From the NCBI RefSeq assembly GCF_009766085.1, contig NZ_LMUF01000030.1, positions 247,525 to 311,524 on the forward strand: a stretch of DNA of 64,000 nt, in the 5' to 3' direction. Positions within the stretch are counted from its first letter, which is position 1; each line of letters opens with the position of its first letter. The stretch is from Burkholderia sp. S171 (GTDB taxonomy: Bacteria; Pseudomonadota; Gammaproteobacteria; Burkholderiales; Burkholderiaceae). The notes below the pieces were generated by a model. It was not told the DNA's origin and did not search any database. It was given only the letters and a program-made list of their open reading frames with translations. This document shows positions 9,917 through 19,835 of the stretch, piece by piece. A program made the position numbers and the translations under genes.

Positions 9917-10887
9917 TGGGCGCCTCCGAGACGATCCTTGTATTGATCGATCAGCACCGACAGGATAATGACGATGCCCACCACGATGAATTGCCAGAAC
10001 GCGTTGACATCGACGAACACCAGTCCGAACTGGATCACAGCGATGATCAGCGCGCCGATCAGCGTCCCCACAACATTGCCGGTCCCGCCGAACAGGCTTG
10101 CGCCACCGATCACCACGGCGGCGATCGAATCGAGCAGCATCGGCTCACCGGCGTTGGCGGCGCCTGCGGCAAAACGCGCGGTATAGATGATCCCGCCGAC
10201 CGCGGCGAACGCGGCGGCGATCAGGTACACCACGAGCAGGTGGCGTTTGACGTTGATGCCGGCCCGCACCGCCGACTGCGGATTGCCGCCGATCGCGTAG
10301 GTGTACTGGCCAAAGCGTGTCTTCGATAACAACAGATGCATGATCACGAGCAGCACCCCGGTCAGCACCACCGGCCTCCAACCGGCGCCGAGCCAGGCGA
10401 GCCCCACGTTGTCCACCGAGACCGTCATGCCGCTGCCGGCCGCGAGAAAGCCTGCACCGCGCGCCACGCCGTACATGCCGAGCGTGCCGATAAAAGCCGG
10501 CACGCCAAGCCACGCGATCAGCACGCCGTTGACTAACCCGGGGATCAGGCAAACCACAACCGTGAGCGGGAGCGACACGATCAGGATCCACGGCGAGCCG
10601 CTGCCGAACAGCGTGAACTGTGCAACGCAAACGGCCGCGAGTCCCATCACGAATCCCGCGGACAGATCGATGCCGGCCGTGATGATCACGAAGGTCTGGC
10701 CGATGGCCAGCAGTAGCGGAGCGGCGGCGGCAAGGCCAATCGATTGCAGGTTGTAGGCGTTAAAAAGAAACGACCGATGAGCCGAGATCTGCGCATACAC
10801 CTCGAAAAAGGCGAGCAGGGCGGCGAGGAACAGCCACGGCCATAGCTTGGTAATCAGCGCGATCTTGTCGAGACGCGAGTTATCCAT
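9913..10887 (-). CDS. sugar ABC transporter permease (CUT2 class)
   Basis: The 324-residue protein has about nine or ten membrane segments and the AAVVIGGASLFGGTGNVVGTL block near the C terminus that is typical of RbsC/FrcC-type permeases. It also carries the ITAGIDLSAGFVMGL motif of the same family. It forms the inner-membrane channel for the neighbouring ATPase and periplasmic binding protein. An excellent AGGAGG-like ribosome site lies before the ATG at 10887. The gap to the binding-protein gene is 94 bases, and the 3' end overlaps the ATPase gene. Confidence 0.9.
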   Translation of the reverse strand: MDNSRLDKIALITKLWPWLFLAALLAFFEVYAQISAHRSFLFNAYNLQSIGLAAAAPLLLAIGQTFVIITAGIDLSAGFVMGLAAVCVAQFTLFGSGSPWILIVSLPLTVVVCLIPGLVNGVLIAWLGVPAFIGTLGMYGVARGAGFLAAGSGMTVSVDNVGLAWLGAGWRPVVLTGVLLVIMHLLLSKTRFGQYTYAIGGNPQSAVRAGINVKRHLLVVYLIAAAFAAVGGIIYTARFAAGAANAGEPMLLDSIAAVVIGGASLFGGTGNVVGTLIGALIIAVIQFGLVFVDVNAFWQFIVVGIVIILSVLIDQYKDRLGGAQ

Positions 10888-10981
10888 GAAATTATCCGCA
10901 ATAGGAGGAAGACCCGCGTGCGCGGCGACGCACGCGGAGGAGACGATCTATGCGTCTATGATTTAAGCCACTCTGCTTGGG

Positions 10982-11962
10982 CTAGTTCGAATAGATGTAT
11001 TTCTGCATGTCGGGTTTGTCGATATTGTCTTTATCGAGAACCTCGAAACCCGTGCTCTTGAGGGTGGGAATCTTCTTGCCGTGAATGACATCGGCGGCGT
11101 ATTTGACGCCGTAATAGCCGATTTCGTCCGGGCGCTGTGCAATCGCGATATCGACCAGGCCGCTCTTGATTTGCTTGTCGATGCCTGGCACCGCATCGAA
11201 TACGACCACCTTGACCACGCCTTGTTTGCCCGCCGCCTTGACGCCTTGCGCCGCACCGCTGCCGGAGAAGGTGTTGGCGCCGAACACGCCGGCGAGATCC
11301 GGATTGCGCGCCAATACCGCCGCTACGTGAGCCGCGGCCTGGTTAGCATCGTCCTCGTTGTACAGCGTTTGCAGCACGGTGATGTTCGGGTGCTTCTTCA
11401 TCTCCTCTGCGAAGCCTTCAGCGCGCGCGTCCGTGCTCGAGATGCCTGGCTTGTTGTTCTCGCAATAGACCGTGCCCTTGTCGCCGATGGCTTTGGCAAG
11501 CGCGCGTGCCGCGACTCGGCCGCCTTCGAGATTGTCTGACGCAATATACGAAAGCGGGAAATCCGCATTGCCCTTGCCGGTCTGATAATGTCCATCGCCA
11601 ATGTAGGTGTCGACGGTAATGACCTTGATGCCGGCGTCCGCAGCTTCTTTCAGCGGTCCAATGAGCTGTTGCTTATCGACGGGTGAAATCAGGAGTACGT
11701 CAGGATGTTTGGCGATAAACGCCTTGAGGATTGGCACTTGCTCGCTGGTATTCCATTCTTTGGGAACCTGGAACAGCAACTCGACTTTCTCTTCCTTGGC
11801 GGCTCGTTGCGCACCGCGATGCATTGTGAAGTAGAACGGATCAACTACGCCGGGCAGAAGTGCAACCACCGGATGAGCAGCATCCGCGTGTGCAAGTCCC
11901 GACAGCGAACAAGCGATGATCGTTGAGGCAGCGACGATACAGCGGGAAACGAAACGCTTCAT
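10982..11962 (-). CDS. sugar ABC transporter periplasmic substrate-binding protein
   Basis: The 326-residue protein has a signal peptide ending near residue 26 (GLAHA) and a periplasmic binding protein type 1 fold of the ribose/fructose class. The pattern LLPGVVDPFYFTMHRGAQRAA at the mature N terminus, SPVDKQQLIGPLKEAADAGIKVITVDT and the IAQRPDEIGYYGVKYA segment are usual for this family. It captures a sugar in the periplasm and delivers it to the permease encoded next. It is the first gene of a three-gene leftward operon with no regulator or sugar-metabolism gene beside it, so the sugar cannot be named. Confidence 0.88.
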   Translation of the reverse strand: MKRFVSRCIVAASTIIACSLSGLAHADAAHPVVALLPGVVDPFYFTMHRGAQRAAKEEKVELLFQVPKEWNTSEQVPILKAFIAKHPDVLLISPVDKQQLIGPLKEAADAGIKVITVDTYIGDGHYQTGKGNADFPLSYIASDNLEGGRVAARALAKAIGDKGTVYCENNKPGISSTDARAEGFAEEMKKHPNITVLQTLYNEDDANQAAAHVAAVLARNPDLAGVFGANTFSGSGAAQGVKAAGKQGVVKVVVFDAVPGIDKQIKSGLVDIAIAQRPDEIGYYGVKYAADVIHGKKIPTLKSTGFEVLDKDNIDKPDMQKYIYSN

Positions 11963-12572
11963 TTTGTCTTCCTCCAGTTGAGTCCGACTTGGCGACGCCC
12001 GACTTGTTTTGCACGCTTCTTGGCGACGGCTATCGGTTGTTCGGCAGTATAGGCGCGAGCGGTGTCAGTGACCATTGGAATGACAGCGCCAGATTGCGTG
12101 TCAACCGGTAGCCCGTTTAGCGGTGTGGTGTTTAGTGGGTTCGCGAAAATTTTCGACTATGCGCACGGCGATCGGCTCGTTGCGCGCTCAATTCGTCGAT
12201 GCGCTCAATGCAGGCGCAGCGGCCCATCTCATGCGGCGCTGCTACGCCCATGGCACCGCAATTAGCACGAATAAATCCGGAGCCAACTACGACCCATGCA
12301 AGGCGTTCGTTAGATTTGGTAAAGAGTTTTAACGCGTGGCGACACATAAGCGTTTGACTAAATAAAACCTCTCTATGAGTGATATTACCTAGCTCGGGAT
12401 TTTTATTTTGAATTGCTAAAGATTACTTTTCTTTCGCCGTTAAAAGATGTACCCACGCTCCGTCGGCAAAAGAAAGTGCCGCAATACAGGGATCGTTGGT
12501 ACGGCCTGCGACTTTAAAAAAGCGAGTCGTTACTTGTAACCACCTTACTTTATCGCTAGAGGGATGACCAAA
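11963..12572. other. divergent regulatory region between the sugar transporter and the Tad pilus operon
   Basis: This 610-base stretch has no credible gene. It must carry the leftward promoter for the sugar transporter and the rightward promoter for the flp operon. Positions 12300-12460 are markedly A+T-rich compared with the rest of the window. No operator repeat was recognised. Confidence 0.5.
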
Positions 12573-12752
12573 ATGTACACATTTCTGAACGCGTTTGTTC
12601 GCAATGAGCGTGGCGTCAGTGCATTGGAATACGCAATCATGGCCGGGATCGTCGTAGTCGCTCTGACCGCCGTTGGTACTACGTTCTCCGGCAGCCTCCA
12701 AGGCCTGTTCACAGCACTGTTTACGAAGATCACGGCTGCTTCGGCTACCTGA
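12573..12752 (+). CDS. flp: Flp/Fap-type major pilin prepilin
   Basis: The 59-residue prepilin is the structural subunit of a Tad (type IVb) pilus. After a short leader ending in NERG, the cleavage site G/VSALEYAIMAG has the glutamate at +5 and adjacent tyrosine expected of Flp pilins, followed by a hydrophobic stretch of about 20 residues and a short polar tail. A GAGGG ribosome site at 12559-12563 touches an ATG at 12564 but stands nine bases from the ATG at 12573, so the latter is chosen; the longer form would add three residues. It heads the Tad operon and is processed by the CpaA peptidase encoded next. Confidence 0.9.
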   Translation: MYTFLNAFVRNERGVSALEYAIMAGIVVVALTAVGTTFSGSLQGLFTALFTKITAASAT

Positions 12753-12819
12753 TCGTTGAAGTTCCGGAATTCGGACCCCGTTCGAATTCCCGCCCGTCCC
12801 GTTCCTTTGGCCGACCATC

Positions 12820-13329
12820 ATGCAGCTAGTGTCTCTCGCCATTCGCCTCGCCGTACTCTGCGTTCTGTTATGGCTTGCGGTGATCGACGTTCGTTCGCGA
12901 CGCCTGCCGACAAAACTCGTGCTCGTAGTCGGTGTTCTCTTTTTCGCTGATGCATTCATCGTCCACATCTCGCTCGGAGAGTTGATGGTGCATTTCGCCA
13001 TGGCCCTGGTGGTCTTTCTCGTCTGCGCCGGTCTGTTTGCCGCGAAGATGCTCGGTGGCGGCGATGCCAAGCTGGCAGCGATGATTTTCTTGTGGGCTGG
13101 CCTGCACCTTTCGTGGCCTGCCTTAACTCTTATTTCTGTGATCGGGACAGTTGTATCCCTGATCAGTCTTGCCACACGAAACATGGACCGGCATCACCGC
13201 TTGGCACCAATGCGAGCACTCGCCATGTTTTCGAGCGAGCGCGGCGTGCCTTACGGCGTGGCGCTTGCTGCAGGCGGAGGCACTGTCATCATCTTGCCCG
13301 CCTTGCTGCCTTTGATTCTGACGCGATAG
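12820..13329 (+). CDS. cpaA: Tad prepilin peptidase (A24 aspartic protease)
   Basis: The 169-residue membrane protein is a TadV/CpaA-type prepilin peptidase. It has about five or six membrane segments and the two catalytic aspartates of the family: one in VIDVRSRRLPT (near residue 23) and one in the GGGDAKLAA motif. It lacks the N-terminal methylase domain of classical PilD, as is usual for Tad peptidases. It cuts the Flp leader and probably those of the minor pilins TadE and TadF. It lies 67 bases after flp and 12 before cpaB. Confidence 0.92.
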   Translation: MQLVSLAIRLAVLCVLLWLAVIDVRSRRLPTKLVLVVGVLFFADAFIVHISLGELMVHFAMALVVFLVCAGLFAAKMLGGGDAKLAAMIFLWAGLHLSWPALTLISVIGTVVSLISLATRNMDRHHRLAPMRALAMFSSERGVPYGVALAAGGGTVIILPALLPLILTR

Positions 13330-13341
13330 GACGGCGCCCGT

Positions 13342-14310
13342 ATGTCGAAAATCATTAAAATTTCGGTGCTGCTGGTAGGCGCGATGCTAATTGCATTGAT
13401 TGTGCGCACGGTCATTGCGAGCGCTTCTCACCAGTCGGCACCCACGGTCACGACGCAAAAGGTGCGAGTCAGCGCTGCTGACCTTCCGCAAGGCCTCCTA
13501 TTGCGCGACGACGACCTCAGCTGGAAGAACATTCCAGCGGCTGACGTGCCGCCTAATGCGATCGTCGCCGCCACCCCCAACAGCGTCGAACTGAAAGGTG
13601 CGCTGCTGCGTCATGCGGCGGTAAGCGGCACCGTGCTTTTCGCCGACGACGTCATCCTGCCTAACTCTCCTGGCTTCCTTGCCGCGACGCTCAAGCCCGG
13701 GATGCGGGCGGTCTCGGTGGCTGTCGATGACGTGTCCGGCAATGCGGGCCTGATCCAGCCGGGCGACTACGTCGATCTGCTGCTGACCCAGCAAATGGAC
13801 CGGCGCACGGATTCTCCGGACCTCGCAGTATCGAGCGAGACGGTTGTCCAGCAAGTGCGCGTGCTTGCTGTCGGCTCGGAAATCAGCCGTCCCAAGACGA
13901 GTGATGCTCCAGATGCGAACAGTCGCGCCCGCACGGTTACGCTCGAAGTGACACCGCGCATGGGGGAGGTGGTCTCGGTGGCGGCACGCCTCGGCAGCCT
14001 GTCGCTTGCGCTGCGCAGCTTTGCAACCGCCAGGCGTGATCCTGATACGACTACTGCAGATCCGATAGCGGCCGCCTCGCAGGCAGCGCCCGTTTGGGCG
14101 GGAGACATCTCCCGCGCGGTGCGTGAATTGCCTAAGTCGCACACCCAGCAGGTGAACGCGATGAACGCGCCATCTGCGCCGGCCGCGCCGCGTGCCGTGA
14201 TCATTTATCGAGGTTCCGATACAAGCGATCCGGCGGCGACCGTCGCACAGGGAAATGGTGGCGCGGCATACGGCGCACCTCCGCTGCCGCCGCTTGCCCC
14301 GGCGCATTGA
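13342..14310 (+). CDS. cpaB: Flp pilus assembly protein CpaB/RcpC
   Basis: The 322-residue protein has one N-terminal membrane segment (residues 5-28), then an SAF-like domain (about 40-105, with SAADLPQGLLLRDDDLSW) and the RcpC/CpaB domain with PGMRAVSVAVDDVSGNAGLIQPGDYVDLLLT. The last 70 residues are Ala/Pro-rich and probably disordered. In Tad systems this periplasmic protein works with the secretin, and its SAF domain has been proposed to bind peptidoglycan. It sits in the conserved order cpaA-cpaB-cpaC. Confidence 0.92.
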   Translation: MSKIIKISVLLVGAMLIALIVRTVIASASHQSAPTVTTQKVRVSAADLPQGLLLRDDDLSWKNIPAADVPPNAIVAATPNSVELKGALLRHAAVSGTVLFADDVILPNSPGFLAATLKPGMRAVSVAVDDVSGNAGLIQPGDYVDLLLTQQMDRRTDSPDLAVSSETVVQQVRVLAVGSEISRPKTSDAPDANSRARTVTLEVTPRMGEVVSVAARLGSLSLALRSFATARRDPDTTTADPIAAASQAAPVWAGDISRAVRELPKSHTQQVNAMNAPSAPAAPRAVIIYRGSDTSDPAATVAQGNGGAAYGAPPLPPLAPAH

Positions 14311-14356
14311 TGCCGTGAGAAAGCCGGTGGACCTGTCCATTCATCAGGAAAGTGTC

Positions 14357-15811
14357 ATGAAAATGCGGTTCAGTTCGATTCTCCAGGGAGCTTTAGTTCT
14401 CGCCAGCGCGCTGGCGTGTACGGCTCCGATACTCGCAGCGCCTGCTCGAGCCGTGTTGCCTCGTGCCGTCGATCCGTCGCAGCAGATGCCGCCTGCCAAC
14501 CCAACGGGTCCGCTTGAAATCAATGCGGGCGCGGGTGTACTGGTGCGGCTCAATGAGGATGCGACGTCGGTGTTCATCGCTGACCCGGCGGTGGCCGACG
14601 TGCACGTGCCCTCGCCACGAGCAGTATTTGTGCTCGGCAAAAAAAGCGGCACTACTACGCTCTACGTGCTCGGCCCGAACAACAAGACGCTCCTGCAGCG
14701 TACTGTTTCTGTTGCCCGTGACATGGGTGCGCTGCGCGCAATGATTGCCGCACGGTTTCCGAACCTGAACGTGCAGATCACGGGCGGCCAAGGCTCGCTG
14801 CAACTGTCCGGCCAGGCTTCCACCGCCACTGATGCCGACGCGGTCGTACAGGCAGTCACGCCCTATCTGTCCGACAAGGAAGTGCTGATCAACCGCATGA
14901 CGATCGATCGGCCGCTGCAGGTGCAACTGCGCGTGCGGATCACCGAAGTCGACCGCAATGTCACGCAACAGCTAGGCATTAACTGGCAGTCGCTCGGCAA
15001 TGCAGCCGGAAATTTCTTCGGCGGCATCTACAGCGGTCGCGCGATCTACAACCTGAACCAGACGGTAGTGAACGGGGGCAGTAACCCGTATCCGGTGAAT
15101 CTTCCAACCAACAATGCGTATTCGATCTTCGGCCAGTTCAAGACTGGCAACACTAATATCCAGGCACTCGTCGACGCGTTGAACCAGGAGGGACTCCTTA
15201 CCGTACTCGCTGAGCCAAACCTCGTAGCGCTTTCCGGCCAGACCGCTAGCTTTATCGCTGGCGGTGAATTCCCAATTCCCATATCGCAGGTCAATGGTGC
15301 GATTTCAGTCGAATTCAAGCAGTTCGGCGTGAAACTCGACTTCACGCCGACCGTGCTCGCCGACAACCGCATCAGCCTCAAGGTGCGTCCGGAAGTGAGC
15401 GAGATCGATACGTCGGTAAGCGTTACGACCGGGGGCGTCACGGTGCCGGGTCTGAGCCTGCGCCGCGCGGACACAACGGTTGAACTGGGCAGTGGCCAGA
15501 GCTTCGCGATTGCCGGCCTTCTGCAGAGCACCACGAACGACCTGATCTCCCAGGTCCCGGGCGTAGGCTCGATCCCAATCCTCGGCAAGCTGTTCCAGTC
15601 GACCAACTACCAGAACAACAAGACTGAACTAGTCATCATGGTGACACCGTATCTCGTGGAACCGACCGATCCGGCGAAGCTGCGCACGCCGCTCGAATCA
15701 CTTGTTTCACCCAGTAACGACGTCGAATACAGCTTCAGCCATCAGGCCGGCGACACAGTGTCGACGACCGGACAACCGCGTCTGGTCGGCGCGGCCGGAT
15801 ACGTTTATTGA
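14357..15811 (+). CDS. cpaC: Tad pilus outer-membrane secretin
   Basis: The 484-residue protein begins with a signal peptide (to about residue 32) and then a domain with FIADPAVADVHVPSPRAVFVLGKKSG, typical of the N-terminal region of RcpA/CpaC. A BON-like region (about 115-170) follows, and the secretin domain covers about 235-430, with VPGVGSIPILGKLF and ELVIMVTPYLVEP near its end. It forms the multimeric outer-membrane channel of the pilus. The ATG at 14357 has CAGGAA upstream; a longer reading that overlaps cpaB is not needed. Confidence 0.93.
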   Translation: MKMRFSSILQGALVLASALACTAPILAAPARAVLPRAVDPSQQMPPANPTGPLEINAGAGVLVRLNEDATSVFIADPAVADVHVPSPRAVFVLGKKSGTTTLYVLGPNNKTLLQRTVSVARDMGALRAMIAARFPNLNVQITGGQGSLQLSGQASTATDADAVVQAVTPYLSDKEVLINRMTIDRPLQVQLRVRITEVDRNVTQQLGINWQSLGNAAGNFFGGIYSGRAIYNLNQTVVNGGSNPYPVNLPTNNAYSIFGQFKTGNTNIQALVDALNQEGLLTVLAEPNLVALSGQTASFIAGGEFPIPISQVNGAISVEFKQFGVKLDFTPTVLADNRISLKVRPEVSEIDTSVSVTTGGVTVPGLSLRRADTTVELGSGQSFAIAGLLQSTTNDLISQVPGVGSIPILGKLFQSTNYQNNKTELVIMVTPYLVEPTDPAKLRTPLESLVSPSNDVEYSFSHQAGDTVSTTGQPRLVGAAGYVY

Positions 15812-15821
15812 GCACAATGCC

Positions 15822-16196
15822 ATGAAATCTACACGTCTCCTCACGGTCGTCCTGGCCTGTACTTTCGGAGTTGGCCTCAGTGGTTGCTTTAAGCCTCCGC
15901 GCGACATGCCCGACGCATCGATTCTCAAATTTGATGGGCATTCGGTCGTGCCGCCCGACTGCGCGAGCCTTTCGCGCCCGGCGGTCCTAACCGATGCGGG
16001 TTGGCACCGTCCCAGCATGGAATGGGGTTGCGCCACCTATACGAATCTCGCCGCGCAGATCGCGCACCCAAAGGACATAGTCGCACCGCAGGCGATTGGA
16101 CCTGCTAACGCCGCGGTCGCCGCCGACGCAGTCCGTCGCTATGAAACCGCCAAACCAATTCCTACCGATAAAGCCACGACCTCAGATGGCAAGTGA
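15822..16196 (+). CDS. cpaD: CpaD-like Tad pilus lipoprotein
   Basis: The 124-residue protein has a lipoprotein signal (LSGC lipobox at about residues 21-24) and the short motif WGCATYTNLAAQIAHPKDI, which matches the CpaD signature of a cysteine followed by NLAA and a Pro-Asp step. CpaD-type lipoproteins help the secretin in the outer membrane. It is shorter than the Caulobacter protein. It begins 10 bases after the cpaC stop and lies before cpaE, as expected. The start is set by the lipoprotein signal; a longer frame would run inside cpaC. Confidence 0.82.
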   Translation: MKSTRLLTVVLACTFGVGLSGCFKPPRDMPDASILKFDGHSVVPPDCASLSRPAVLTDAGWHRPSMEWGCATYTNLAAQIAHPKDIVAPQAIGPANAAVAADAVRRYETAKPIPTDKATTSDGK

Positions 16197-16222
16197 CACG
16201 CGCACTCTAATGGGAGCACACC

Positions 16223-17443
16223 ATGAGCACGACTGAGTCCAATGTTTCGAAGGGCAAGGCCAGTACCCGCAGCGCCGATTTCATCGCCTTTGTCATAGAC
16301 AAGAAGACAGAGCAGGTGCTCAAGAGCTACGTTCTTGAACAGGCCATGCCGCACACGTACATCGCGATTGGCGGAGTGAACGAGGCCATCGCCTATCTGG
16401 CAAAGCTCGACCGCTCCCCGCTATTCCTGCTCGTAGACTTGCACGACTCCGTGATGCCACTTTCCGATCTCGGTCGCTTGGCCGAAGTGTGCGAGCCGTC
16501 CGTGCAAGTGGTAGCGCTTGGCGAACGCAACGACGTCGGCCTGTTCCGTGCCCTGCTGCAAATCGGTGTCCGAGACTATCTTGTGAAGCCGCTCACGGTG
16601 GAGTTGATCAGGCGGACGCTCAATGTGTCCGACGGCAAGGTAAGCCAGGTCAAGCGTCTGCGCGCCGGCAAGACGGTCGTGTTTACGGGCTCGCGTGGCG
16701 GGGTTGGCGTAACGACGATCGCCCTCAACGTGGCGCGCCATCTGGCTGAAGACACACACCGCCGGATCGCCTACGTCGACCTGAACCTGTATGGCGGCGC
16801 CGCCAACAGCATGCTTGGCATCCAGAGTAACAACGGTCTCTCGGACGTATTGCAGAATGTGCACCGTCTCGACCCGCAGTACGTCGAGCGCACTCTGGTC
16901 GCCAAGGGCTCGCGCCTCTTCGTGCTCTCAGCAGAACTCGACTACGGCGCCCCGCGGTCGTTCGCGGACGGCTCGCTCGCGCCCGTGCTGGCACTTCTCT
17001 GCGACAACTTCCATTACGTGATCCTCGACGCCGGTGACCTGGCAGACCCGCTTGCAGGCGAAGCATTCGACCACGCGTCGCGCGCGTACCTGGTCGCCGA
17101 TCGCTCGGTTCACTCGACTCGCGAGACAATCCGCCGTCTACGCTTCATTGAAGACCGCGAAAATAATCCCACCACGTCGATCTTACTCAACAACATGACT
17201 TCCTCGGCAACGGGCAAGGTCGAGTCGACCGACTTTATGTCGGCGGTCGGACGCTCCGTACTGCACGAAATTCCCTACGAAGCAAAAGCGGTGACGATCG
17301 CAGCGAACCTGGGCGAGACGCCCAAGGAAAAAGCGGCCAATGGTTTCAACCAGATAATCACGCGCATCGGCAGTGACCTGACCGGCCAGCACTCCAGCGC
17401 AGAGCGCACGTTCTTCCAGAAGCTCAGGTTAAGGAGAAGCTGA
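16223..17443 (+). CDS. cpaE: Tad pilus localisation ATPase CpaE/TadZ
   Basis: The 406-residue protein combines an N-terminal receiver-like domain (about 20-135) with a ParA/MinD-type ATPase domain (about 148-390). The P-loop reads GSRGGVGVTTIALN (156-169), where both signature lysines of the deviant Walker A (KGGxGKT) are replaced by Arg and Val; TadZ proteins commonly deviate here. The receiver-like part keeps LLVDLHDS but is unlikely to be phosphorylated. TadZ proteins mark the polar site for pilus assembly. The stop codon overlaps the cpaF start by one base (TGATG). Confidence 0.9.
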   Translation: MSTTESNVSKGKASTRSADFIAFVIDKKTEQVLKSYVLEQAMPHTYIAIGGVNEAIAYLAKLDRSPLFLLVDLHDSVMPLSDLGRLAEVCEPSVQVVALGERNDVGLFRALLQIGVRDYLVKPLTVELIRRTLNVSDGKVSQVKRLRAGKTVVFTGSRGGVGVTTIALNVARHLAEDTHRRIAYVDLNLYGGAANSMLGIQSNNGLSDVLQNVHRLDPQYVERTLVAKGSRLFVLSAELDYGAPRSFADGSLAPVLALLCDNFHYVILDAGDLADPLAGEAFDHASRAYLVADRSVHSTRETIRRLRFIEDRENNPTTSILLNNMTSSATGKVESTDFMSAVGRSVLHEIPYEAKAVTIAANLGETPKEKAANGFNQIITRIGSDLTGQHSSAERTFFQKLRLRRS

Positions 17444-18858
17444 TGTTCGGACAAAAGAAGGGCGCGCCCATAGTTGATGAAGCGGCACACGGAGCCGCCG
17501 CAGATGCCCCCGGGCTCGCGGTGCTCGATCCAGTAAGCCCTGTCGCGACCGCATTAGCGGCTGTGCCACACGCTTCCACGTCGGCGGGCAACGAGATGCT
17601 CGTGCGCTCTGACCTCTTCCGGATCATTCGCAATGGCGTGTTCGCGTCGATGAACGCGTCTGCCGTTGTCGGCAAGACACGCGAGCAAATGAAGCTCAGC
17701 GTCGAACAGTTCGTGCTGGATATCGCTGAACGCGAACGCCTGAACATCACGATCTCGGAGCAGGTGCAGATAGTCGGCGACCTGCTGAACGATATGTTTG
17801 GCCTTGGCCCGATCGAACCGCTACTCGCCGACGAAACTGTCACCGACGTGCTCGTGAACGGGCCCGATCAAGTCTACGTGGAACGACATGGCCGACTGGA
17901 ATTAACTCCCTACAAATTCCGCGACAACACCCACGTGGTCAACGTGGCACAAAGGATTGCAGCGGGCGTCGGGCGGCGCGTGGACGAAAGCAGTCCGATG
18001 GTAGACGCCCGACTCGCCGACGGTAGCCGCGTCAACGTCGTGTTGCCGCCACTCGCGATTCACGGCGCGGTAATCTCAATTCGTAAATTCTCCAAGCGCA
18101 ACATCACCCTGCACCGAATGGCGCAGCAGGGAAACCTGTCGCAAGCAATGGCGAACGTGCTAAAACTTGCGAGCACCTGCCGGCTCAACATTATTGTGTC
18201 GGGCGGTACGGGTTCAGGAAAGACGACACTGCTCAACGCGCTCTCACACTTCATCGACCTCGGCGAGCGCACCGTCACGATCGAAGACGCAGCAGAACTG
18301 CAACTTGTGCAGCCTCATGTAGTGAGTCTCGAAACACGCCCAGAGAACTCCGAGGGACTTGGGGCCGTCGCGCAACGCGACCTCGTGCGCAACGCTTTGC
18401 GAATGCGCCCGGACCGCATCATCCTTGGTGAGACCCGTGGAGCGGAAGCCTTCGACGTGCTCCAGGCAATGAACACGGGCCACGACGGCTCAATGACGAC
18501 GATTCACGCGAACACGCCGCGCGACGGCATTACTCGCCTGGAGAGTATGGTCATGATGGCGAACGGCAATCTTCCTTTGCTTTCCATTCGCCGCCAGATC
18601 GCGAGCGCCGTGCACCTGATCGTGCAGATCGAACGGATGCGTGACGGCATGCGCCGTATCACACGCATCACTGAGCTTGTCGGTATGGAAGGCGAAATCA
18701 TCATCACGCAGGACCTGTTCACCTTCCGCTACGACGCGAGCGCGTATAGCGAGGAAGTAAAGGGTGTGTTCGAGTGTGCCTCGGTGCGTCCGGCGTTTGC
18801 CGCTCGTGCGGCGTACTACGGCCTCGAGGAGGCCCTGATGGAGGCAATGAAGATATGA
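17443..18858 (+). CDS. cpaF: Tad pilus motor ATPase CpaF/TadA
   Basis: The 471-residue protein is a secretion ATPase of the VirB11/TadA family. The Walker A motif GGTGSGKTT is at 254-262, the Asp box is [10 protein letters not shown], and the Walker B region is [18 protein letters not shown], followed by the His box [17 protein letters not shown]. It forms a cytoplasmic hexamer that drives both extension and retraction of Tad pili in other bacteria. Its end overlaps the tadB start (ATGA). Confidence 0.96.
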   Translation: MFGQKKGAPIVDEAAHGAAADAPGLAVLDPVSPVATALAAVPHASTSAGNEMLVRSDLFRIIRNGVFASMNASAVVGKTREQMKLSVEQFVLDIAERERLNITISEQVQIVGDLLNDMFGLGPIEPLLADETVTDVLVNGPDQVYVERHGRLELTPYKFRDNTHVVNVAQRIAAGVGRRVDESSPMVDARLADGSRVNVVLPPLAIHGAVISIRKFSKRNITLHRMAQQGNLSQAMANVLKLASTCRLNIIVSGGTGSGKTTLLNALSHFIDLGERTVTIEDAAELQLVQPHVVSLETRPENSEGLGAVAQRDLVRNALRMRPDRIILGETRGAEAFDVLQAMNTGHDGSMTTIHANTPRDGITRLESMVMMANGNLPLLSIRRQIASAVHLIVQIERMRDGMRRITRITELVGMEGEIIITQDLFTFRYDASAYSEEVKGVFECASVRPAFAARAAYYGLEEALMEAMKI

Positions 18859-19835
18859 GCATCGTCGACCTTGTCACCTTCGCGTCTTTTGCAGGTGTGA
18901 TCGTGCTCGGCGTGATGTATCTGACCGTGCAGGATCTTCGCAGCAAGCGGCCCGAAGCGCAGATTCACGCGCGCATGGCGAATGCATTCTCGTCGCAGGG
19001 GCACCGCCTGGCAACGAAGGTCAGCGAGCAGGTCGACGCGGACCTCTTTAGGGTCAGCAACGAAGACAATGCGATCAGCCGCTGGTTCGGCCCGAAACTC
19101 GCACGTCTTCGCACGGTCGCGGGGGCGAACGGGCTGCGTATCGTTATCGCGGCAACGATTGCTGGCGAACTGGTTGCGGTTCTCATGACGAAGTTCATGC
19201 CACTTCCGCGTTTCGCCACGCCACTGCTGGTGATCGGGCTGCCGGTTCTACTAGGCGTGCGTGCCTACAGCTTTCTGGTGAACCGCTTTCGAGAGCGTTT
19301 TCTCGATGGTTTCCCAGATTTGATTGACCTGCTCGTACGCGCAGTTCGCGCTGGCGTGCCGGTGACACATGTCATCGGCTCAGCCGTGGAAGAGCTTCAG
19401 GAACCATTGCGTCAAGAGTTCAAGCTGATGAGTGATTCGCTTCAGATCGGGCTGGATCTCGAGGCAGTCCTCGCGGTGGCGGTGCGGCGCATCGAAATCG
19501 CGGATTTCTCTTTCTTCTGCGTGTGCCTGGTACTACAACGTGAAACGGGTGGCCAACTCGGCGAGACGCTCGAAAATCTCGCCACTATCGTGCGATCGCG
19601 CCGCGAAATTCGCCAGAAGTCGCGGGCCCTGACAGGTGAAGCGCGTATTACGACGAAGATTCTTACGGCGATCCCGCTGGTCATCATGCTGGCGATGGCT
19701 TCACTCGACAAGACGTACCTCCCTGTACTCTTCGGCACCCCCGGCGGTCAGAAGTTGTTTACCTACGCAGTCGTTTCAGTCGTCATAGGCATTGTCGTCG
19801 TTACCAAGATGTCCAAACTGGATGCCTCGCGATGA
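18855..19835 (+). CDS. tadB: Tad pilus inner-membrane platform protein TadB
   Basis: The 326-residue protein has membrane segments near residues 5-25, 95-115, 120-140, 280-300 and 305-322, and a T2SSF-like cytoplasmic domain in the middle (about 150-280, with DGFPDLIDLLVRAVRAGVPV and QRETGGQLGETLENLA). With TadC it forms the inner-membrane platform on which the ATPase acts. The ATG at 18855 overlaps the cpaF stop by four bases, which decides the start. Confidence 0.93.
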   Translation: MSIVDLVTFASFAGVIVLGVMYLTVQDLRSKRPEAQIHARMANAFSSQGHRLATKVSEQVDADLFRVSNEDNAISRWFGPKLARLRTVAGANGLRIVIAATIAGELVAVLMTKFMPLPRFATPLLVIGLPVLLGVRAYSFLVNRFRERFLDGFPDLIDLLVRAVRAGVPVTHVIGSAVEELQEPLRQEFKLMSDSLQIGLDLEAVLAVAVRRIEIADFSFFCVCLVLQRETGGQLGETLENLATIVRSRREIRQKSRALTGEARITTKILTAIPLVIMLAMASLDKTYLPVLFGTPGGQKLFTYAVVSVVIGIVVVTKMSKLDASR

